64,000 bases of DNA, from NCBI GenBank assembly GCA_950106755.1, contig OX467088.1, forward strand, positions 9,718,001 through 9,782,000. Direction: 5' to 3'. Origin of the DNA: Climacium dendroides. Taxonomy: Eukaryota; Streptophyta; Bryopsida; Hypnales; Climaciaceae. Below the pieces are notes generated by a model, which had not been told where the DNA came from, did no database searches, and saw only the letters and a list, made by a program, of their open reading frames with translations. The translations under genes and the position numbers were made by a program. Below, piece by piece: positions 57,738 through 64,000 of the stretch (its first letter is position 1; the number at the start of each line of letters is the position of its first letter).

Positions 57738-60458
57738 GAAAGACAAGCCACTAAGCTTTGGCACATGAACCAATAAATTGATATAGCATTAAAACATCAA
57801 TCCCCTACACAAATTGGTTAGTCATAATCCCACCGTAGGAGGTGTCCAATGTCATTGTTGAAGTTACGCACCAACAATAATAAAACCATTCTTCTAAGTT
57901 CAATCAATATAACCCTTCTCTCCATGTGGTCAATGGTCCTAAAATATTTCTATACATATTCAGATTGTAGTCCACCCTAAACTTTTGAGGTTAGACTTTT
58001 TAAATCCCCAAATTTTGAGATTGGACTTTTTATTACCTTAAAGTATGCTGATTTATGGAACTAAAGCCCAAAATTTTTAGTTGACTTTTGAAGCTAAACA
58101 CCCAAATTCAACAAAATAAATAAATACATAAATTTCTACCGCACCAAATTACAGAAAAAGGCCCTAAATCAATGCTCCATGCTCCAATTCCATGCTCTAC
58201 GCTCTATGCTCGTATACTAGCTTCGTTGGGTAATGACAACTCCCTTTGATTCCTTAAGTGTTTATTACTCAATTGACTACTTAATTGTTTATTACTTCTT
58301 TGACTCATTAACAAATTTGTTTTATTGATAAACTACTTTCCATATGGCTCTATCACTAATCCATGGATTTCAGTCATATCATTTTGTGAGATTGAGGGAT
58401 TATCAATTAAATATTCCAAGGTAATTGTAAGCCTTTAAGTTGGCACTTGGAACTTAGGTTTTTTGGAGGGAGGGGGGTTGTCTAGTTTTGAATATATTTA
58501 TGTGAAAAAATGCATAAAAAGAGAATTTGAGTGAGATTTGGTAGAAGTCCCTACTAATGCAGTGAGGGGTCTTTTTAAAAATGTAGAATGCTTAAAACAC
58601 CTTGTTTTTTCATTTCTAGAATCTAATTAAAAGTTTGCAAAGTTGATTAATCAATTCCAAGAGAATTTAGAGTCAAAAAGTTAGCTAGTCCTAGTGTCTT
58701 GTCCCATGCTAAAACTAGCCCTAAAAAGTATATGAAGCAAATTCGCTAAATGAAAACAATCCATTTTAGGTTTAGAGAGTCTAGGAAAAATTACCATCCA
58801 ATTCATGAAGAATTTGGATTAGTCAATTCTTATCTACCAGTAACTTTTGAAATATTGAGCTAGAATGCAAATGAGGCGAAGGGAGAAGTGACAGGAGCAC
58901 ATAGAGAGGTGCTTTTAGCTTAAGAGCATGCCAGGAGTTAACATCAGAGCTAGTTGTTTCAAGATTCCTTGTTACCAAAATGATTTTCTCTCTGGGTGGA
59001 AATTATAAAGGAGTATATAATTTTAGACTCCTTATGAATAGTGCAAAGAAAGAATTGAACTTGCACTTTGATTTTGGAAACTTCCTTAAAGTTATTCAAA
59101 TTTTTTTTGAAATACCTTGATGACTTTGTAGGAAGTCATTCAACTACCTTTAAACATATTTGTAAATTCATAAAAATTACCCATATTGCGGAAAAATTCC
59201 ACTAAAAATTAAAATTGATTTATTTGTGCTAATAAAGGACCCCACCAAGTTTGGAGGCATATTGACATTGGCAAATTATAGAACTGGCAACAACAACATT
59301 GAATTCCAAGAAAATTTACAAGTAGGCGGTGGATTGACCAGCATACCAAGGGCTTACAATATCCAAATGTTGTAAATAAAAATACTTTTCTTACTCATGT
59401 AAACCTTCTAGACAGCCCTTGTTAATTAGTTTCTTTTTAAAATGCAAATTTCAATAGTTGGAATTTTTGATTTAAAAAAAAATTATTGTTAGTGGTTTTT
59501 ATGAACCGGAATGGCCTGGAAGTAGAGAGTGGGAAATTTTGTGGCTAATTAGGCTTGGGGGGTGCACTCCTCCTTCTTTTGATGTTAGTGTCCAAACAAA
59601 ATTTTGGGTCCCTATATACTTTTTGAATTTTAAATAAAATTAAATGAATAAAATATGAATTGATTTTTCTACTTTAAAATTTTATGTTCTGAATTATTGA
59701 TATTTTTATTTGTTAATGATAATTAGTTACAAATTTTTGAAGTAAAAAATATACATTGTAGAACTGAAAAATAACTTTCACACCCCTATAAGAAAAAATT
59801 GTCTAAAAATATTTGAGTTAAAAAAACATGCCATTTTAGTGCGTTTTTTTACCTCTTCTAGAAATCATTCTATATTTTATTTGAGTTCGAAATTTTGGGA
59901 GTAGAATCCTATATTCATTAGTAAGCAATACTCAAAATTTGAAGTTAAAATTATAGTTTATTAGAAACCACTTGTTTGCATGTTTGTTGCAGTAGAACTA
60001 AGTGCACCCCCCAGGTAATTAGGACCTTGTGGATAGAATGGTACAATCGATTTTTTATTTAGACTTGTTCCCTAAAAGGCTAAAAGATAGAGAGGATCTA
60101 GTAGTAGATTTGACTTTTTTAGCATAATTAGCAATAATTTAAAGGTATTTTTAGAAATATCTTAGAAAAAATCAAAGATTTGATTTGGACAAGATCTCAA
60201 ATATTAAATGCAAAATGCAAAATTAAACAATTGAAAGATTATTTTTTTAAATATCTTTAGATTAATTAGGATTAGTTTCCAAAATGTTTATAACTTAGGA
60301 AAATATCTAGGTAATTTGGGAAAATATCAACTGGTAAACAAGGGAAAGGGTGGCCATGGGAAAGTATAAAAGGCCTCTCTTCCATTGTTTCCAGTATCTC
60401 CACCTCCATTTTTGTGATTTTTGCTTGTTGACACATTGTCAATGTGATATTCAAGGGG
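57738..60458. other. AT-rich spacer, no gene seen
   Basis: Long AT-rich region. A CATGCTCC/ATGCTCTA microsatellite at 58170-58212 resembles, inverted, the AGAGCATGGAGCAT repeat at 39960-40012. Confidence 0.4.
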
Positions 60459-61189
60459 GTGATTGCAAGAAACACCTATCGATTTTGTTGCGTTTTCACA
60501 GTACTCATGGTTTTTCTTCTGTAGTACTTTAAAAATAGAAAACTAATTTTTTTTAAATTAAAAAAATATGAATTATGTATATACTTCTAAAATGAAGGTT
60601 TGCAGGGAAGGAAATGTGTAGGAAAATTCTCTAACTAGGAGAACTTGAAAAGTACCAAATCTCAAGAAAATAGGACTTTTGATGTGAAAATTAGTTAAAA
60701 ATAGTAAAAACAAGTAAACACAAAAAATAAAAAGTGGACATTTTTAAGAACTTTATGAAGATGGTCATTCACCAAAAAACTTACAAAAATAATATTTTAT
60801 ATGTTTCAAAATGCAAGCAGAAGGAAGCTCTCTTCATAGACTTCCACACCACACAAAATTAATTATTTTTAAAAACCCTTTGGTGAAAAGTTGTATTTAT
60901 ATGTAAGGAAGAACTCTATATAATTTTATTGATGTAGGGTATATGAAAAAGGTACTCAAAAGTACTAAAAACCTCCAAATTGGCACGTGTGACATTTATT
61001 TCGGGCCTATTTTTGGATAGTAAATTATTTTTGAAAATTACCAAAAAATCAAGGAAGTTGTAGGATAGTCATGAGTACCTTCCTTGTAAATCTTAAGTCA
61101 TTCGAAGTTAAAACACAAAAGTTATGGTCAAAAAACAACTCAGCCCGCAACGTGTGACAGAAAATAGTACAAGTGTTTCTTGCAATCAC
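60459..61189 (+). mobile_element. Dispersed TIR element, copy B (about 731 bp)
   Basis: The left end GGGTGATTGCAAGAAACAC (starting 60458/60459) is matched by the inverted GTGTTTCTTGCAATCACCC (61171-61189). AAGG flanks both ends and may be the target duplication. Interior landmarks are shared in order with copy A at 28982-29659. Non-coding. A MITE-like element with an unassigned superfamily. Confidence 0.85.
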
Positions 61190-63400
61190 CCAAGGTTGTA
61201 AAGCCATTCTTATATTTTTTTTGTTTTTTGAGTATGTACTCATATTCTCGAAGGATGTGGAGGTCCCTACAAGTGGATTGATTTCATTACTTTACTCTTT
61301 GGGAGGTTTAGTCTCCCAAATTGAGCTTATTAGAGTTTGGGAGGTTTGGTCCTCCAAATTCTTAATTCCTTTAAGTTTTCTAAGTTTCATACCAACACTT
61401 AAGGACCTTCCAACCAAATTCTAGTGATGCCATCAATTGGAACCTTAGCATTTTTTTTAAGTTTGAATTTGGGAAGTTTGGTCCCCAAATTCTTGATTTA
61501 AAAAAAAATTGAGTCATTTGGAGAGAGTTGTTTGTGGTAGTCTCTCAAAGTCTTGTTATAGTCAATTTTCTTAAGTTATGTTGCTTTTAAATCATTCCAT
61601 GACATTGTACTAGCTCCTTGTGTGACATTCTCCAATTCAGTGGCATCTCCCTAGAGCCCTTGACTTGTAGCCATGTACTAACTTAAAATTGTGGGAATTA
61701 CAATGGGTACTAAGTTTGAAAAATTTAAGGTGGTGAAGTTTTGACTTTGCCAAAAGTTTTCCAAACTATAATTTGGCCAAAATTCATTGTACAACAAAGT
61801 ATTGGTCTATCATTTTTAAAGTGTTGGTCAAACCACTAAATAAGTAAACCTTACTATAAAAAAAAATACTTCAAAACTATAGGGGATACCTTTTGTTACC
61901 ATTTCCACAAAATTTTTACTAGAGTTGCCCCCACATGGTGAAGTTCTGACCTTAAAAGTTTGGGCTAGAAAGTATTTAACCCCTAAAGGATTGTTTGTCC
62001 CATCAGGGGACACTTTGGATCCAAGTAGGTTCCTATTGCCTCAATTTGTAGTGAATATTTTTGAATTTTTTTTGAGGATGTATAATTCTTATTTCAATTA
62101 GTGCCCAGAAGAAAAAAGTTATGGCACAATAAGTCAAAAATGGAGGTCAACGGGCAGCACAAAAAAATAAAAAAATGTCAAAATAATTTTTTTAAAAATT
62201 TCCTAAAATTTTATATTTTTATTCACATTTAAAGCTTTGATTCATTCTATTTGGATTAGTGATGAGAAAGTTATGGATAATTTTAGTTTTTTGGGCTGTT
62301 TAAGCATATTTTTGAAAAAATAACTTATAGGATTTATTTTTGAATGCAATTTTTGACAATTTTTCAAAACAAATTGTTAGACAAGGTTAGGTTTGCTTTC
62401 TAAAACAATCTCATTGTTGGAATTATTGTATTTCAATTTCATCTTAGAGCTATTAATGATTTGTTTTTTCTCTCAATCTTTAACCTATTTCTATTTAATA
62501 ATTTTTTAACAAGTGAAAATTAAAAAAAAATTTATTGAATTTTTTTCTTAGATTCTCAACTCAACTATTCAACATAAAAACTTTAAAAATCAAAATCAAT
62601 AGTACAAAAACTTTTAGTTAAAAAGATTCAAAGCCAAAAAATCTAGTCAAACAAGTTGCAAAAAACATGTTTTCTTCACTTTGGATGCAAATATCTTGCA
62701 ATCTATGTAGTCAAATTTGATGAAATGCTTACCACATGTTTTTAGATAAGTTAAGTACAAAATCCTACAATTAAATTTTTGAAAAAGTTATTTTTTGCTT
62801 TTCTTAGGTGAATGCAACAAAAATGGTAGTTTTGAGTGGTTTTTGACAAAAAGAAAACACCCTCAAGGTTTTAGGGGTTAAACTAAATCATTTTCATGTG
62901 GCCTTTTCCATGTGGCCAAGGGCTATTCATTGAGATGGAAATTCAAACTTCTCATTTCCTCCAATCACTATAATACAGATGCAATTTGGTTGGTGAAGAT
63001 TTGACTTGCTTTGAGTATTTAAAGCTCATAGGTTTGTTTTGTCTTCTCCTTTTCATTTTTCCCCAATATAGTGACATCTCTCTCAACTTTCTTCCTTTTA
63101 CTTAGTGTTGTGGAATTTTACATGATTAGATAGAATTTGCTTTCAAGTAGAATTAGAAGAAAAGACAATTAAAAGCCCCCCAAACATTAGAATTTAGGAG
63201 TGTGTTAAATGAGTCTTGGGGTTTGAAAAATCCCCCCCCCCCGCGCAAAAACCCTCAAAAGAGTAGTTATACGGTACACTAATAATGTTAATTAGTGTTT
63301 AATGAAGATTAGTGTAGTCTACAATGTTTACCCTTGAACACCAGTTTCCAACCACTTTCCATTTAGTGTTGGCAGTATTGTAGGACTTGAAATCAATGCA
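61190..63400. other. AT-rich spacer, no gene seen
   Basis: Diverged repeats of TTTGG(G)AGGTTTGGTCTCCCAAATT type occur at 61300-61500, and TAACCCCTAAAGG/TTTAGGGGTTAAA words occur near 61977 and 62868. A C-run lies at 63230-63242. No gene is supported. Confidence 0.4.
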
Positions 63401-63535
63401 CCGCCTTCCGCTTCCACCACCTTTCCTTTCGCTGCCTTCCGCTTCCACCACCTCTCCTCTCTGACTTGCTCTCTTCGCTCCGCCTGTCTCTCTCCGCTCC
63501 GCCTGTCTCTCTCCGCTCTGCTTGGCTCAACCCTG
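63400..63535. repeat. Pyrimidine-rich minisatellites
   Basis: GCCTTCCGCTTCCACCACCT occurs twice (about 63401 and 63430). A 19-bp unit CTCTCTCCGCTCCGCCTGT occurs three times (63470-63527, last copy variant). Confidence 0.9.
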
Positions 63536-63842
63536 TAAGGACATTGCGGGTGTACACAGAGTTGCATTTCCAAGTATTACGCTTTTTGAATTAATTGGTT
63601 TTTGATAAATTGTGATGATTTTTGGTTCTGTAGTTTTATTTCACTACAAGATCTAGATGTTTGTGTTCATTATGGGTGCACATACCTTAGCCTCAATTGA
63701 TTGGTGTACTTAGTTTGTTAAATTACCTGAGGTTATGGATGTTTTTTGCGTCATTCTGATAGGTTTGTGGCTTTTTTTTGCAAATTAACTAAGCGGTTAC
63801 ACTACAATCACATTGCAAATTCTTACTCAAGCTAATCTTTAG

Positions 63843-64000
63843 ATGGCAACCCACGTGGCTTTTGTTCTTCCAGTGGATCTCAATGATCCTGGCAGAGTGC
63901 CGGAAAGACAACAGTCTAATACCTCAGTAGATCCATACCCTACTGTCTTCAACGCAGACCTCCACTGTGCCCATGTTGTGGACATCCCAGTTGGTAGACT
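63843..64000 (+). CDS. Start of an unidentified ORF running off the window
   Basis: ATG at 63843 opens a frame (MATHVAFVLPVDLNDPG ... HVVDIPVGR) that is unbroken for 52 codons to the window end. Its codon pattern contrasts with the AT-rich DNA upstream. No domain is visible in so short a piece. It may be the start of another transposon gene. Confidence 0.4.
   Translation, partial: MATHVAFVLPVDLNDPGRVPERQQSNTSVDPYPTVFNADLHCAHVVDIPVGR

Noticed and set aside
1..64000. CRISPR arrays, bacterial operons, Rho-independent terminators
   Set aside because: The window is a spliced, eukaryotic, transposon-rich sequence. The short repeats are satellites or subterminal arrays without unique spacers.

Overview
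The window looks like nuclear DNA of a non-seed streptophyte plant (a charophyte alga, bryophyte or lycophyte; I cannot decide which). The reasons are spliced genes with GT-AG introns, AT-rich spacers full of transposon remnants, short CCCTAAA runs, a plant-type TEX2-like lipid-transfer gene, and an island of plant mitochondrial DNA. That island carries two group II intron 3' ends, one in cox3 and one in nad1. Seed plants have no cox3 intron.

Layout. 1-5.2 kb: a decayed leftward transposon-type gene ending in a Ulp1/C48 protease. 6.56-7.44 kb: an 82-bp satellite array. 7.9-9.2 kb: an unidentified leftward gene. 10.03-10.35 kb: a MITE. 13.4-15.2 kb: the clean 3' half of an SMP-domain (TEX2-like) gene. 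15.4-21.0 kb: mitochondrial island (cox3, nad1, nad6, 3' end of the large rRNA) split by an AT-rich stretch that holds a large foldback. 22.23-39.91 kb: a possible 17.7-kb hAT transposon. It is bounded by CAGGGTTG/CAACCCTG and contains five GC-rich arrays, a protein-kinase gene, a finger-type gene, a BED/hAT transposase with a very long tail, and a RING/coiled-coil gene. 41.3-48.2 kb: a multi-exon leftward gene ending in a permuted amino-methyltransferase-like domain. 48.3-50.3 kb: a 244-bp tandem repeat with a 1,170-bp CACTA element inserted in it; the empty site is preserved in the neighbouring copy. 52.0-55.8 kb: a broken MULE (mudrA-like) transposase. 55.9-63.8 kb: AT-rich DNA with a second copy of a TIR element also found at 29 kb. 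63.84 kb to the end: the start of an unidentified ORF.

A recurring feature is that long frames are cut by single in-frame stops rather than by frameshifts. I traced 16 TAG, 3 TAA and 8 TGA against about six frame changes. Nearly all stops can be explained by one C-to-T transition (CAG, CAA or CGA, or TGG on the other strand). This looks like deamination of methylated cytosines in silenced elements. The SMP gene shows none, so it is probably the only conventional host gene here. Within the hAT candidate the transposase would supply mobility; the kinase, RING and finger proteins look like accessory cargo whose function cannot be read from the sequence.
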